This document shows, piece by piece, positions 24,084 to 32,618 of a DNA stretch of 41,595 nucleotides. The position numbers and the translations under genes are program-made. Below the pieces are notes generated by a model. That model was not told the origin of the DNA. It saw nothing but the letters and a program-made list of their open reading frames with translations, and did not search any database. Source of the DNA: Actinomycetes bacterium. Lineage in GTDB: Bacteria; Actinomycetota; Actinomycetes; Nanopelagicales; Nanopelagicaceae. Position 1 is the first letter of the stretch; each line of letters starts with the position of its first letter. The stretch is from positions 1 through 41,595 of the forward strand of contig JANXZW010000050.1 of the NCBI GenBank assembly GCA_025355305.1, written 5' to 3'.

Positions 24084-24911
24084 GTGGATGCCATCCTTAC
24101 TCTTGCTTGTAAAGATCAGCCGGGGATCGTCCATTCGATGACCTCGGCCGTTCTCGCTTGCGATGGAAACATCATTGAGAACCAACAATTTACCGACCCG
24201 ACTACTGGACTTTTTGTCATGCGTACTCGAGTTGAGTCGACAAAGTCCTTGGCGGCGGTCTCTCAGATATTGCAGCAAGGGTTAGAGCATTTACATCCGA
24301 CGATTGAGATTCGCGAGAGTGCAACAAAGAAGCGAGCGCTGATTCTGGTCACCAAAGAGAGCCACTGCTTGCGAGATTTGCTCTACCTGCAAGAGCTCGG
24401 GGAGTTACCGATTGAAATTCCTTTGGTCCTCTCCAATCGAGAGGATCTTCGAACCCTGGTGGAATCCCATGGGATTCCATTTGCAGTCTTGCCCTTAGAT
24501 AAGTTGCAGGCAGAGACAATTATCGAAGCTACCCGTGCCAGCCACGCGATCGATTTTCTTGTGTTAGCCCGCTACATGCAGATCCTCTCTAGGGAGTTTT
24601 GTGAACGTCACCTCGGAACGATCATCAACATTCACCACTCCTTCTTGCCAGGATTTAAGGGTGGCAAGCCTTACCACCAGGCACATGCGCGCGGTGTGAA
24701 GATAATTGGCGCTACTGCCCACTTTGTGACGGCTGACCTAGATGAGGGACCGATCATTGAACAAGATGTCGCTCATGTCTCCCACAACGCAACACCAGAG
24801 GATCTGATCGCGATCGGGCGCGACATCGAACGTCGCGTTCTCTCTCAGGCCGTGAAGCTATTTGCGCAAGATCGAATTTTTATCGTGGGAGGCAGAACCA
24901 TCGTCTTTTAA
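24084..24911 (+). CDS. purU: Formyltetrahydrofolate deformylase
   Basis: The 275-residue enzyme hydrolyses 10-formyl-THF to THF and formate, balancing one-carbon pools. The N-terminal ACT domain (about 1-80) begins ILTLACKDQPGIVHSMTSAV. The C-terminal formyltransferase-fold domain has INIHHSFLPGFKGGKPYHQA and GATAHFVTADLDEGPIIEQD, with the catalytic Asn, His and Asp positions. The start is GTG at 24084, consistent with the family N-terminus and with TAGGGT six bases upstream. Its stop lies one base from the 3' end of the convergent tRNA-Arg. Confidence 0.95.
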   Translation: MDAILTLACKDQPGIVHSMTSAVLACDGNIIENQQFTDPTTGLFVMRTRVESTKSLAAVSQILQQGLEHLHPTIEIRESATKKRALILVTKESHCLRDLLYLQELGELPIEIPLVLSNREDLRTLVESHGIPFAVLPLDKLQAETIIEATRASHAIDFLVLARYMQILSREFCERHLGTIINIHHSFLPGFKGGKPYHQAHARGVKIIGATAHFVTADLDEGPIIEQDVAHVSHNATPEDLIAIGRDIERRVLSQAVKLFAQDRIFIVGGRTIVF

Positions 24912-24912
24912 G

Positions 24913-24985
24913 TGTCCCAGGCCGGAGTTGAACCGGCGGCCTACCGCTTAGGAGGCGGTTGCTCTATCCACTGAGCTACTGGGAC
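24913..24985 (-). tRNA. tRNA-Arg (anticodon CCT)
   Basis: The acceptor stem is GTCCCAG/CTGGGAC with discriminator A (24913). The anticodon stem ACCGC/GCGGT has loop CTCCTAA, giving anticodon CCT for the AGG codon. The T arm GCCGG-TTCAACT-CCGGC is standard. CCA is not encoded. It is convergent with purU with one base between them. Confidence 0.95.
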
Positions 24986-25147
24986 GGATGGGGCTGATTG
25001 ATTCTGTCGGGGCTGATTCCTAGTTTAATCGGGGGAATTCACACCAACTTCACAACTCTAACGCTGTAATTTCCCTTCTGGAGGTGGGGGAAGACTCTAG
25101 ACTCATCCCGTGTTCCAGATAACCTGGGCCTATTGGAGGAAACAAAG

Positions 25148-25900
25148 ATGAAGATCATCTCAACTCGGAAGCTGGCAAGCGTGCTCCTCGCCGGAGCGCT
25201 CATCGTGGGCGGTTCAATTGCAGTCAGCGCCTCTGCGGATGCGACTGGAAAGCAGGGTACCGCTTGTACCAAAGTAGGGTTGAAGTCCGGCGCTTATACC
25301 TGCATCGCCAACCCAACAAGCACATCACCAAAGATTGTTTGGGCTACCTCAAATTGCATTGCTGCGCAGGCAGATTACCAAAGCAACGTTGGGAGCCTCA
25401 CCTCCTATACCAAGAATGCCACTAATGCTGCTAGTCAGGCACAGAGCCTGCTCGCCTCTTACCAAAATGCACTTACCGTGGCCCAAACTTCACTAGATGC
25501 GGTAATGAATAAGAATTCCTACACAATTGATTATGACCCTGCAACGCGTAAGCCATCGAACCAGGTAATTGGTTATACCGCCGCGATCGCTGCCTACCAG
25601 GCAAAGTTGGCGAAAGATCAGGCCGGTCTTGCTGCCGCACAGGCTGCCCTGAAGGGAGATCAAGCAACAATCATCGCTTACACAACCGGAATCAAGTATC
25701 GTCAACAAACAATCGATCAACTGAACAGGACTCTAAGTCGTATCAACACCACGATCACCAATGATCAGACCCAGATCACAACTTGGACATCAACGGTGAA
25801 TAGCGCAATCGCACAGCAGAAGCAGCTGACGGCCCAACTTACCGCTGCAATCACCTCTGCTAAATCCACCCGTACCCTCGCATGTAAGCATGGTCTCTAA
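25148..25900 (+). CDS. Secreted coiled-coil protein, unknown function
   Basis: The 250-residue protein has a clear Sec signal peptide (MKIISTRKLASVLLAGALIV, cleavage probably after the SASA stretch). A short Cys-containing module follows, CTKVGLKSGAYTCIANP, then VWAT. The remainder is a long Ala/Gln/Thr-rich helical region with heptad-like spacing (about 75-245), ending TLACKHGL with a further Cys. ATG at 25148 is chosen for GGAGGA nine bases upstream. I do not recognise a named family. The two-Cys module with a following Trp looks like a small beta element that also occurs in other secreted actinobacterial proteins. A strong terminator follows, so it is probably monocistronic. Confidence 0.8.
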   Translation: MKIISTRKLASVLLAGALIVGGSIAVSASADATGKQGTACTKVGLKSGAYTCIANPTSTSPKIVWATSNCIAAQADYQSNVGSLTSYTKNATNAASQAQSLLASYQNALTVAQTSLDAVMNKNSYTIDYDPATRKPSNQVIGYTAAIAAYQAKLAKDQAGLAAAQAALKGDQATIIAYTTGIKYRQQTIDQLNRTLSRINTTITNDQTQITTWTSTVNSAIAQQKQLTAQLTAAITSAKSTRTLACKHGL

Positions 25901-25929
25901 GGCTGGCTACAACCCGCGGAAGTTAAAGA

Positions 25930-25979
25930 AAACGAGAGTCAGGTTCATGGCAGCGCGACTGCTAGCCTGACTCTCGTTT
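25930..25979 (+). terminator. Terminator after the secreted coiled-coil gene
   Basis: AAACGAGAGTCAGG (25930-25943) pairs perfectly over 14 bp with CCTGACTCTCGTTT (25966-25979). The 22-base loop contains a small inner GCAG/CTGC pairing. The stem ends in TTT and continues into an AT-rich stretch. It separates the secreted protein gene from the diguanylate cyclase. Confidence 0.8.
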
Positions 25980-26029
25980 CAATTTATTAACAGGTAGAAA
26001 ATCTACTGTCTTTTCTATTTCAAAGTCAT

Positions 26030-26035
26030 TAACCT
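26030..26035 (+). promoter_or_regulatory. Candidate -10 for a leaderless diguanylate cyclase transcript
   Basis: TAACCT is followed by six bases and the GTG at 26042. No Shine-Dalgarno sequence precedes that codon, which supports both the start choice and leaderless translation. Confidence 0.45.
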
Positions 26036-26041
26036 CTTGTA

Positions 26042-27430
26042 GTGGCGATCGGCACCTCGAGAACATACCTGAAGTTGCGTCTCGCCCCAAGTGCTCTCCT
26101 GGGCTTACATCTCCTCATACGCTCGTTGTCTCGCGACCCTAGCCCCTTAGCCGATCTCTTCATTTACAATGGTGTGGCGCTTTTTGCAGCAATTGCCGCC
26201 TTCTTTGCGCCATCCTTTAATGATCGACTAGCCCGGATCTCCTTAAGCGGAGCAATTTTTATTTGGGCCTTCGGTTCAACAATCACCACTTGGAATGATT
26301 TCTATACCCCAACTATCTGGTCCAACTTCTCCGATTTCTGTTACATCGCCTTCTATCCCCTCATTCTCTTTGGCCTTATCCGCGCCTTAACTGCACATCG
26401 ATCCTTCCACGCGACAGAACTCTTAGAGGTTGTGATCATCACATTTGGATTCTCTACCTTATTCGCCTACTTATTCCTTAAGAGCGCCATGACCCATTTC
26501 ATCGGTGACTCGACGACGGTCTTCCTTTCGATCGTCTATCCGGTGGGCGATGTAGTTTTACTCTCCATAGCGCTGATTATCTTTCTCATTCAACGTCGAG
26601 CACTGCGCTCCTTTCTTGTCCTCGTTGGAATCACCATCTTCACACTGGCCGACTTCTACTTCCTCTTTAAATCTGTGACGACGGGATACTCTTTCGCCCA
26701 ACTCACCGATGATGGGTGGTTGCTCGGCCTGATTGTTATTGCGGAAGCGCTCTGGCATCACGGAGGTGAGGAAGAATTAAATGAGCGCTTGGTCTCATCT
26801 CTCACCACTCTTGCAATGATATGTAGTGGCGTAATTCTCACACTTTCAGCGTTGCGCCACACCTACCTGCCCACCGTGGTCCTTATCCCTGCAATTGTAA
26901 CTATCGCTTTAGCTGTCGTTCGATTGGCCGTGGCACTTGCAGAGGCCCGGAGTTCCGCCAAGAATCTGGAGCTTTCTCGTATCGATGAACTGACCGGACT
27001 CCCAAATCGACGTCGTTTCATGAAAGAGCTGGATGAGCTTCCGCAGAATTCGGGGACCTTGCTCTTGCTTGATCTCGATGGTTTCAAGAAAGTGAATGAC
27101 ACTCTTGGTCATGAGGCCGGAGACGAACTCTTGCGACAAGTTTCCTTGCGTTTCTCGCGAGTGATTCCTAGTGGATCGCTTCTCGCTCGTCTTGGTGGCG
27201 ATGAGTTTGGAGCAGTTGTTCCAGGCAGCGCTCATCTAGGCCAAGAGGTAGCCCTCGCACTATCTTCAACCGTCAGCTATCCATTTGTTGTCGCTGGCCA
27301 CGAAGTAGATGTCGGTGTCAGCATCGGTCGCGTGATTAACGATGGCGGCGGTGATTTAATGGCTCGGGCAGATTCCGCTATGTATGAGGCTAAGCGCGCT
27401 GGTGGGGGGATGGCTCTTTGGCAACCTTAA
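26042..27430 (+). CDS. Membrane diguanylate cyclase (GGDEF)
   Basis: The 462-residue protein has about nine or ten hydrophobic helices in residues 15-300 and then a cytoplasmic GGDEF domain (about 310-462). Domain motifs are RIDELTGLPNRRRFM, LLLDLDGFKKVNDTLGHEAGDELL, the active site LARLGGDEFG near residue 385, and ADSAMYEAKRAG. The active site is intact, so it should make cyclic di-GMP. The residues five positions before GGDEF do not form RxxD, so the usual inhibitory site is absent. No EAL domain is present. Its 3' end overlaps the convergent photolyase gene by 41 bp. The membrane sensor region is not assigned to a known family. Confidence 0.9.
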   Translation: MAIGTSRTYLKLRLAPSALLGLHLLIRSLSRDPSPLADLFIYNGVALFAAIAAFFAPSFNDRLARISLSGAIFIWAFGSTITTWNDFYTPTIWSNFSDFCYIAFYPLILFGLIRALTAHRSFHATELLEVVIITFGFSTLFAYLFLKSAMTHFIGDSTTVFLSIVYPVGDVVLLSIALIIFLIQRRALRSFLVLVGITIFTLADFYFLFKSVTTGYSFAQLTDDGWLLGLIVIAEALWHHGGEEELNERLVSSLTTLAMICSGVILTLSALRHTYLPTVVLIPAIVTIALAVVRLAVALAEARSSAKNLELSRIDELTGLPNRRRFMKELDELPQNSGTLLLLDLDGFKKVNDTLGHEAGDELLRQVSLRFSRVIPSGSLLARLGGDEFGAVVPGSAHLGQEVALALSSTVSYPFVVAGHEVDVGVSIGRVINDGGGDLMARADSAMYEAKRAGGGMALWQP

Positions 27431-28757
27431 TCTCCGCTAGCCGCGCCAACGATTCAAGGCGCTCTACCGCGTGATCCACAATCGGTTCAGGGTAGCCATT
27501 GATACTGCCGCCTAGAAATTCCCAAGGTGTGTGAATTTCGGGAGCAGAAAGGTGAGCCAACTCGGGTACAAATTTCCTTATGTAAAAGCCCTCGGGGTCA
27601 AAGCGTCTGCCTTGTTCAGTCGGATTGAAAATTCGATAGTAAGGGGAGGCATCGGTTCCGCATCCGGCGGTCCATTGCCATCCATGAGCGTTTGAAGCGA
27701 CATCATTGTCGATGAGGTACTTCATGAAGTAGTCAGCACCAAATCGCCACTCAATATGCAAATCTTTTACCAAAAAGGAGGCGACTATCATTCGCGCTCG
27801 GTTGTGCATCCAACCTTCTAACCGTAGTTGTCGCATAGAAGCATCAACAATGGGATAACCAGTTCTTCCGGCGCACCAGGCCTTGAATTTCTCACCAGGT
27901 TCGTCATAGCGCATCGCCGCAAATGTTGGCGAGTAATAATTACGCGAACTCTCAGGGTAGTTGTGCAAGACATCAGCGTAGAATTCTCGCCAGGCAATCT
28001 CTTTGCGAAAGATTTCGTGGGCGCTGCTCTGCTTGAGTTCGGCCAAGATTGTTCGCGGGTGTATCTCTCCCCATCGCAGGTGTGCACCGAGCCGACTTGT
28101 TCCAGCAATACCTGGAAAATTGCGCTGCTGGTCATACTCTGAAAGAGCTCCTGATTTATAAGCCCCCCACCTCTCCAGGGCAGCTGCCTCCCCCGCCTCT
28201 TGTAAGAGAGCGCCAACAGGAGCGCTCCACGTTGGCAGATCACGATCACTCTGCGAGGGTTGTATCAAATTCAGCTGCGTGGGTTTTAGTGCAGGAGCGC
28301 GCCAACCGTGGCTCTGCCAGGCACGGAAGAAGGGCGTATACACGCGGTAGTTTGTTCCATCGCCCTTTAGGACTCTTCCGGGGGCCACGGCGTAGTTCGA
28401 CCCGGTGTACTCAACCTTTATTCCAGCTTGAGCAATCGCCTCTTCAGCAGCAACTCCGTACGGCGCGTATTGTCGAGCTGCATGGATAGAGGTGATTTGG
28501 TATCGAGCCGCCACCTCTTTCAAGATATCAACCGCGCTCCCAGATATCACCGCGAGGCGACCACCTACCGATTGATCCAGTTTCGCCAAGGAATCGGCGA
28601 GGTAGGCACGGCGATACTCACCTGCTCGAAGCGCGAGATCCTGATCCATGATGAATAGCAGGAGAGTCTCATCTGCCGCCGCAAGTGCGTCTAGAAGAGC
28701 AGGGTTGTCGTTGAGGCGAAGGTCGCGACGAAACCAGAAGAGAGAACGATTTGCCAT
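27390..28757 (-). CDS. phrB: Deoxyribodipyrimidine photolyase (class I CPD type)
   Basis: The 455-residue flavoprotein repairs pyrimidine dimers with blue light. The N-terminal antenna domain starts SLFWFRRDLRLNDNPALLDA. The FAD domain has EIAWREFYADVL, GYPIVDASMRQLRLEGWMHNRARM and DNDVASNAHGWQWTAGCGTD, with the Trp residues and the Asn next to flavin in expected places. The motif set matches bacterial CPD photolyases more than cryptochromes. The start ATG at 28755-28757 has AAGAAT six bases upstream. An esterase gene diverges after 28 bp. Light exposure fits a surface-water habitat. Confidence 0.95.
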   Translation of the reverse strand: MANRSLFWFRRDLRLNDNPALLDALAAADETLLLFIMDQDLALRAGEYRRAYLADSLAKLDQSVGGRLAVISGSAVDILKEVAARYQITSIHAARQYAPYGVAAEEAIAQAGIKVEYTGSNYAVAPGRVLKGDGTNYRVYTPFFRAWQSHGWRAPALKPTQLNLIQPSQSDRDLPTWSAPVGALLQEAGEAAALERWGAYKSGALSEYDQQRNFPGIAGTSRLGAHLRWGEIHPRTILAELKQSSAHEIFRKEIAWREFYADVLHNYPESSRNYYSPTFAAMRYDEPGEKFKAWCAGRTGYPIVDASMRQLRLEGWMHNRARMIVASFLVKDLHIEWRFGADYFMKYLIDNDVASNAHGWQWTAGCGTDASPYYRIFNPTEQGRRFDPEGFYIRKFVPELAHLSAPEIHTPWEFLGGSINGYPEPIVDHAVERLESLARLAEIKVAKEPSPHQRA

Positions 28758-28785
28758 GGCGCTATTCTTTCATAATGGAGTTGCA

Positions 28786-29628
28786 ATGGTGATCTCAAGG
28801 AGTTTTCAGGTAAGAGGTGCTGCTGGTGCAGTTCATCGCACTCTGATTGCTGATCGAACTATTGACTTCTGGGCTCCCGCAAATCCAACGCCCTACTTAC
28901 TCGTAACCCACGACGGTCAGAACATATTTGATAAGCAAACCTCGAGTCGCCGTAAGACATGGGAGCTAGCGGGTACGGCCAATAAAGTTGCCCACGAATT
29001 AGGGGTTCCATCACCCGTCATCATCGCCGTCTTTCACTCCAGCTCTCCCCTTGATCCTTTTGGGCGCGCCAAAGATTTGGCGCCGCAAGATGTATTTACC
29101 GGCGGCGTCGAGCCAATATTAAATACCTCGGGGATCTGGCCCGAGCCTGCGCCGAGCTTTCCACTTTCAGAACTACACGGAAATCGCTATCTGCAAGAAG
29201 TTGCCGAGGTTATCGTCCCTACTATCGCTGAATATCTACATCACCAGATACAGCCAGCCAAGACCGCTCTCTTGGGAGCAAGTATGGGTGGACTCGCCGC
29301 TCTCAATGGGGTCGCTCGCTACCCCGACCTCTTTACTTGTGCACTCGCTTTCTCTCCTCACTGGATCTGTGGCGGAGTACCGCTAGTAGAGCGGCTTATG
29401 ACGGCGTTGCCTGAAGCGGGCAGGCACAAGGTGTGGATGAGTCGCGGAACTAAATCTCACGACTCTCGTTACGGCCCATTTCAAGAGTTAGCCAACAATT
29501 TCGCAGTCGCGGCTGGCTATCAGTACGGAGACAATCTTGCCTCACCGATATTCAACCGCACTACGCACAACGAACGTTCGTGGTCCACGTATGTGAACCA
29601 AGCACTGCGGTTCTGGCTCTCCCGCTAA
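28786..29628 (+). CDS. Esterase-family alpha/beta hydrolase (EsteraseD / Fes-like)
   Basis: The 280-residue cytosolic hydrolase has the nucleophile elbow GASMGGLAAL (Ser at about 166), an acidic region after strand 7 (KVWMSRGTKSHDSRYG) and a probable catalytic His in TTHNERSW. VTHDGQNIFDKQTSSRRKTWEL near the start matches the putative esterase (PF00756) pattern. No signal peptide is seen from the chosen start. ATG at 28786 is preferred because GGAG lies five bases upstream; longer frames run into the divergent photolyase gene. Natural substrate unknown. It precedes the convergent maltodextrin locus but no functional link is shown. Confidence 0.85.
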   Translation: MVISRSFQVRGAAGAVHRTLIADRTIDFWAPANPTPYLLVTHDGQNIFDKQTSSRRKTWELAGTANKVAHELGVPSPVIIAVFHSSSPLDPFGRAKDLAPQDVFTGGVEPILNTSGIWPEPAPSFPLSELHGNRYLQEVAEVIVPTIAEYLHHQIQPAKTALLGASMGGLAALNGVARYPDLFTCALAFSPHWICGGVPLVERLMTALPEAGRHKVWMSRGTKSHDSRYGPFQELANNFAVAAGYQYGDNLASPIFNRTTHNERSWSTYVNQALRFWLSR

Positions 29629-29676
29629 ACTACATAGGGATCTACTTAGCGGTCTACTTAGCGGTCTACTTAGTGA
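29629..29676. repeat. 12-bp tandem repeat with in-frame stops on both strands
   Basis: Two perfect units TCTACTTAGCGG (29641-29652, 29653-29664) are followed by TCTACTTAGTGA and preceded by a diverged unit (ACTACATAGGGA). The array fills almost the whole gap between the converging esterase and amylase stops. In the esterase frame TAG recurs at 29635, 29647, 29659 and 29671. In the amylase frame the minus strand carries TAG at the same 12-bp interval. Confidence 0.9.
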
Positions 29677-29677
29677 G

Positions 29678-31762
29678 CTATTTGGTGGTCAGAGTTTTGA
29701 TTGCACTAGTGGCTGTTACACCATATGAATCAGTAGCGACTGTTTCGAATTGAACTACCTTCTTTTTGGGGAAGTTAGTCACCAGTGGGAAGACGCGATA
29801 AAAGCCACTCTCTCTCTTATCGAGCGAGAAGGTGGGAGCGGAATCGGTTCCCAAACTGACCCAGGGTCCCTTCCCTACTCGGTACTTAAATGCGACATTG
29901 ATGAATGGTGATCCCTGTGCCATTGCGTCGACTTCGATTAGATCAGAGTCCAGGGGATCGGGAGTGAGGATGGTAATGGCGGTGCTGATCTTGCTGGCCC
30001 TCGGGGTTGGAGAATCTGCCGTGAATACCGACCAACTTAACGGGGGAAGAGTCAGAGTTGTGCCAGCGGTGGAGACGCTCGCTGCTCCACTTCCGCCCTG
30101 GAGAGTCCACGAAGATTTGCCTGCACTGCTGGAAAATGTTGCCGAGCTTGAGTCGCTATTGGCGTTGAGCGCCACCAAAACTTCTTGGTGTGCACTCTTA
30201 TCAAATCTACTAAAAGCAAAGATGCCGTTAGCCGCATAATCAGTCTTCTGGCTACCACTTGCGAGGGCGGGGAACTTCTCCCGCAAGGCGGTAAGTGAAC
30301 GAATTGTGTCTTGGAGAGGGTTGGTGGTCTCGAAACTACTCTTACTTCCAATCGGAGCAGAGCCGATCCTGAATTGGTCCTGCCAACTAGTGACCGCTGT
30401 TGCAAAGAGATCCTGCCGAGCCTCTTTATCGTTGCCGCCCGTCAATCCAAATTCATCACCGTAGTACACCGCCGGGACTCCACGAATCGTAAAGAGAAGG
30501 GCGTGAGCAAGCTGATCGCGTTTTAATGCGACGGTCGGATCAGAGGTACTGGTTGCGATGAATGAACCCACCCGCCCCATGTCATGGTTACCTAAGAATG
30601 TTGCCAAGCCACTTGCGCTAGTGGTCGCAGTCGTATAAAAATCGTCATTGTTAAAGTAGGTCCCGAGTAAGGTTGCATCTTGCTGATTGACATAGTTGAC
30701 CATAACGGGTTGCATCGGAAAGTCGAGAACCTCATTAAAGGATGCCTGCTTTATCCAGATTGAAGCATTGCGTGGATCGGTGTCATAGATCTCACCCCAC
30801 ATCGGAAAGCTACTCTTGCCTTGAGCCAAGGCGGCCTTGCGCATAGCGGGAAGAAATGCGTTCCAGAACTCTTTGTTAACATGGCGAGCGGTATCTATAC
30901 GGAAGCCATCAATCCCTGTGTTAGATATCCACTGAGTGAATACGTCGATCCAGCCCTTTAATACTGCGGGACTCTCGGTGAAGAGATCGTCAAGTCCATA
31001 AAAATCTCCGTACTGTAAAGATTCCTCCGATTGCCCAACATCTCCACGATTATGATAATTGCGTGGATCATTGAGCCAAGCGGGACTCTTTATCGTTAGA
31101 TTTTGCGGATCTATAATGGGAGTCTTTGGAAAACTTGTCGTCGCGCTTAATTGTTCCAAACTCGGAAAATTAGGGGAATCCGCCACCGCCTGCGGATCAA
31201 ATATCTTCCCCTTAATAGTTTTGTAGGGCTGATCGGCGAGGCCAACGTACGAACCACCTTGTACATAATGAATAACATCGGCGGTGTGGTTGACGACAAT
31301 GTCGAGGATAACTTTCATCTGTGCAGCGTGAGCATCCGATACAAACTTCTTGAAATCGGTCATCGTTCCTAAATGAGGATCTATCTGATCAAATCCGACT
31401 CCCCAATAGCCATGGTAGGCAGCGCTCTTTCCATCGGAGGCAACGGGAAGTTGTCGCACAACTGGAGTCACCCAAATGGCCGTGAAGCCCAACGATTTGA
31501 TATAAGGAATCTCCTGAATTAGCCCACGTAGATCTCCACCATGATAGAAGCCAGGATCGGTCGAGAGGTAGCCAGTACTGGTTGGGCCGCCCGCTAACCC
31601 CCCTGAGTCATTAGAAGGGTCACCATTTGCGAAGCGATCGAGCATGACAAAATAGATCATCTCCGGATGGGCCAGAGCAGGCGTTGCTGCCTCTACGGGC
31701 GCGCTAGTGACCAACAAAGTCAGTAGAAGTGCCAGCCCACCAAATGTACGGGCGCGGCGCAT
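29678..31762 (-). CDS. Secreted alpha-amylase (GH13)
   Basis: The 694-residue enzyme has a Sec signal peptide (about 1-26, ending VEAAT) and a GH13 barrel starting MIYFVMLDRFANGDPSND. Conserved regions are ILDIVVNHTADVIH, GFRIDTARHV (nucleophile Asp near 290), MWGEIYDTD (acid/base Glu near 322) and FLGNHDMGR (third Asp near 391). A beta-rich C-terminal part (about 590-694) may be an Ig-like or binding domain. No lipobox is present, so it is probably released or wall-retained. It starts 4 bp after malG as the last gene of the maltodextrin operon, so it would supply oligosaccharides to the importer. Confidence 0.92.
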   Translation of the reverse strand: MRRARTFGGLALLLTLLVTSAPVEAATPALAHPEMIYFVMLDRFANGDPSNDSGGLAGGPTSTGYLSTDPGFYHGGDLRGLIQEIPYIKSLGFTAIWVTPVVRQLPVASDGKSAAYHGYWGVGFDQIDPHLGTMTDFKKFVSDAHAAQMKVILDIVVNHTADVIHYVQGGSYVGLADQPYKTIKGKIFDPQAVADSPNFPSLEQLSATTSFPKTPIIDPQNLTIKSPAWLNDPRNYHNRGDVGQSEESLQYGDFYGLDDLFTESPAVLKGWIDVFTQWISNTGIDGFRIDTARHVNKEFWNAFLPAMRKAALAQGKSSFPMWGEIYDTDPRNASIWIKQASFNEVLDFPMQPVMVNYVNQQDATLLGTYFNNDDFYTTATTSASGLATFLGNHDMGRVGSFIATSTSDPTVALKRDQLAHALLFTIRGVPAVYYGDEFGLTGGNDKEARQDLFATAVTSWQDQFRIGSAPIGSKSSFETTNPLQDTIRSLTALREKFPALASGSQKTDYAANGIFAFSRFDKSAHQEVLVALNANSDSSSATFSSSAGKSSWTLQGGSGAASVSTAGTTLTLPPLSWSVFTADSPTPRASKISTAITILTPDPLDSDLIEVDAMAQGSPFINVAFKYRVGKGPWVSLGTDSAPTFSLDKRESGFYRVFPLVTNFPKKKVVQFETVATDSYGVTATSAIKTLTTK

Positions 31763-31766
31763 GGGA

Positions 31767-32618
31767 TTAACCCTTGACTGATCCGGCGGTTAATCCGCTG
31801 ATGATGTACCTCTGTAGAGATAAGAAGATCGCCACGAGTGGGATCGAAGCGATTATCGAACCAGCCGCAAATGGTCCCCAGTTTGTTGCATACTGGCCGC
31901 TAATAAAACTCTGCAACCCGACTGCAATAGTTCTAGAGTTCTGGTCGACCAAGAAGAGGCGAGCGAGAATGAATTCATTAAAAGTTCCGATGAAGCTCAA
32001 GAGGCTCACAACTGCCAAGATTGGGGCTGCGAGCGGTACGAAGATCAACCAGTAGGTTTGAACGGCGCTCGCTCCGTCTACCTTGGCGGCCTCATCCAAT
32101 TCGATTGGGATGGAGTCCACAAAACCTTTAAGAAGCCAGATATTTACGCCCATTGCGCCGCCCAAATAAACAAGCAGTAGACCAGGTTCAGTCCCAAGCC
32201 CGATTCGAGGAGCAAAGTTGTAGACGCGCTCCATAATTACATAGACGGCTGAAAGCGAAAGGATGGCAGGGAACATCTGCACCAACAGCAGCAGTTGTAG
32301 CCCCTTCTTCTTTCCACGAAAGCGCAATCTACTAAAAGAAAATGCTGAAGCTGCACCGATTACGACGGAGAGCACTGCTACTAATCCCGCGATCACAACC
32401 GAATTCTTCATCCAGACCAGATATGGAATTTTTGGACTGGTAAAGAGCAGATGAAAATTTTTGAAGGAGATGGTCTTAGGGATAAAGGATGTGACCTGCA
32501 AACTTCCAGTTGGACTTAGAGCGGAGAGGAAAACGAGATAGATAGGGAAGAGAACAAAGAAACAGGTAACAAGCAACAGTGCATGTCTCCAGAGGTCTTC
32601 TTTTATCCATCTTTTCAT
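31767..32618 (-). CDS. malG: Maltodextrin ABC transporter permease MalG
   Basis: The 283-residue permease has six hydrophobic helices and the ABC EAA loop IPIELDEAAKVDGASAVQTYWLIFVPLAAP (split by its conserved Gly), which contacts the ATPase. It ends YIISGLTAGSVKG as in the MalG family. The ATG overlaps the malF stop in ATGA. Together with MalF it forms the channel for maltose and maltodextrins. No malK gene is in the window, so a shared ATPase elsewhere must serve it. Confidence 0.95.
   Translation of the reverse strand: MKRWIKEDLWRHALLLVTCFFVLFPIYLVFLSALSPTGSLQVTSFIPKTISFKNFHLLFTSPKIPYLVWMKNSVVIAGLVAVLSVVIGAASAFSFSRLRFRGKKKGLQLLLLVQMFPAILSLSAVYVIMERVYNFAPRIGLGTEPGLLLVYLGGAMGVNIWLLKGFVDSIPIELDEAAKVDGASAVQTYWLIFVPLAAPILAVVSLLSFIGTFNEFILARLFLVDQNSRTIAVGLQSFISGQYATNWGPFAAGSIIASIPLVAIFLSLQRYIISGLTAGSVKG

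Noticed and set aside
24913-24985. tRNA-Arg(CCT) as an integration site
   Set aside because: No integrase, direct-repeat att copy or foreign-looking genes are found on either side.
28049-28489. A 146-codon plus-strand reading frame
   Set aside because: It is antisense to the photolyase gene, and its low-complexity Arg/Pro/Gln composition is typical of a shadow frame.
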